From positions 124,001 through 188,000 of the forward strand of contig WIXG01000115.1 of NCBI GenBank assembly GCA_009869945.1: a DNA stretch of 64,000 nt, read 5' to 3'. A program made the translations under genes and the position numbers. Numbering within the stretch: the stretch's first letter is position 1; each line of letters opens with the position of its first letter. This DNA comes from Mesaphorura yosii (taxonomy: Eukaryota; Arthropoda; Collembola; Poduromorpha; Tullbergiidae). The notes beneath the pieces are model-generated. The model worked only from the letters and a program-made list of their open reading frames with translations. It was not told the DNA's origin and searched no databases. Shown piece by piece: positions 63,993 to 64,000 of this stretch.

Positions 63993-64000
63993 CTGGTATA

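Overview
The window is animal nuclear DNA, most likely from an arthropod. Genes are split by short introns (roughly 50-170 bp, some of several kb) with GT-AG borders, and several genes end in AATAAA signals. The gene set points the same way: a short neuropeptide F precursor, a DUF4789-type cysteine-rich secreted protein and a wax-synthase-like WS/DGAT acyltransferase. A springtail or another non-insect hexapod or crustacean fits, but that placement is inference. I saw no ribosomal RNA, tRNA, CRISPR, transposase, reverse transcriptase or viral gene.

Left part (1-23 kb) is sparse. An 818-codon low-complexity ORF (5.5-7.9 kb, minus) stands alone between long non-coding stretches. A three-exon secreted DUF4789-like gene lies at 13.8-14.8 kb (plus). 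Two phase-compatible exons at 15.8-16.3 and 22.4-22.6 kb (minus) form the start of a single-pass membrane protein.

Middle part (23-45 kb) is conserved and rich in introns. MCM6, a replicative helicase subunit, is complete in 13 exons (minus). It is divergent from a 12.5-kb PDIA5-like protein disulfide isomerase (plus) with four CxxC thioredoxin domains and a C-terminal RDEL. Introns of the isomerase hold two well-supported antisense genes, one of which encodes a 60-residue protein ending in a CaaX-like box, plus one doubtful antisense ORF. The neuropeptide precursor follows at 43.1-45.1 kb (minus).

Right part (45-64 kb) starts with a 6.4-kb gene-poor stretch. After it come malectin (ER lectin), the WS/DGAT acyltransferase, a small secreted protein with a TATA/initiator promoter, an intronless RING protein with 18-residue solenoid-like repeats, a second small secreted protein, the nucleoporin NDC1 (10 exons), and the 3' part of an ING4/ING5 chromatin reader cut by the window end. 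The last four genes are packed into about 6 kb with convergent 3' ends.

The best candidates for something undescribed are the repeat-plus-RING protein (58.1-58.9 kb), the tiny nested CaaX protein (32.5-32.8 kb) and the four-domain isomerase. All splice models were made by eye from splice signals, reading phase and family similarity. No database search was run.
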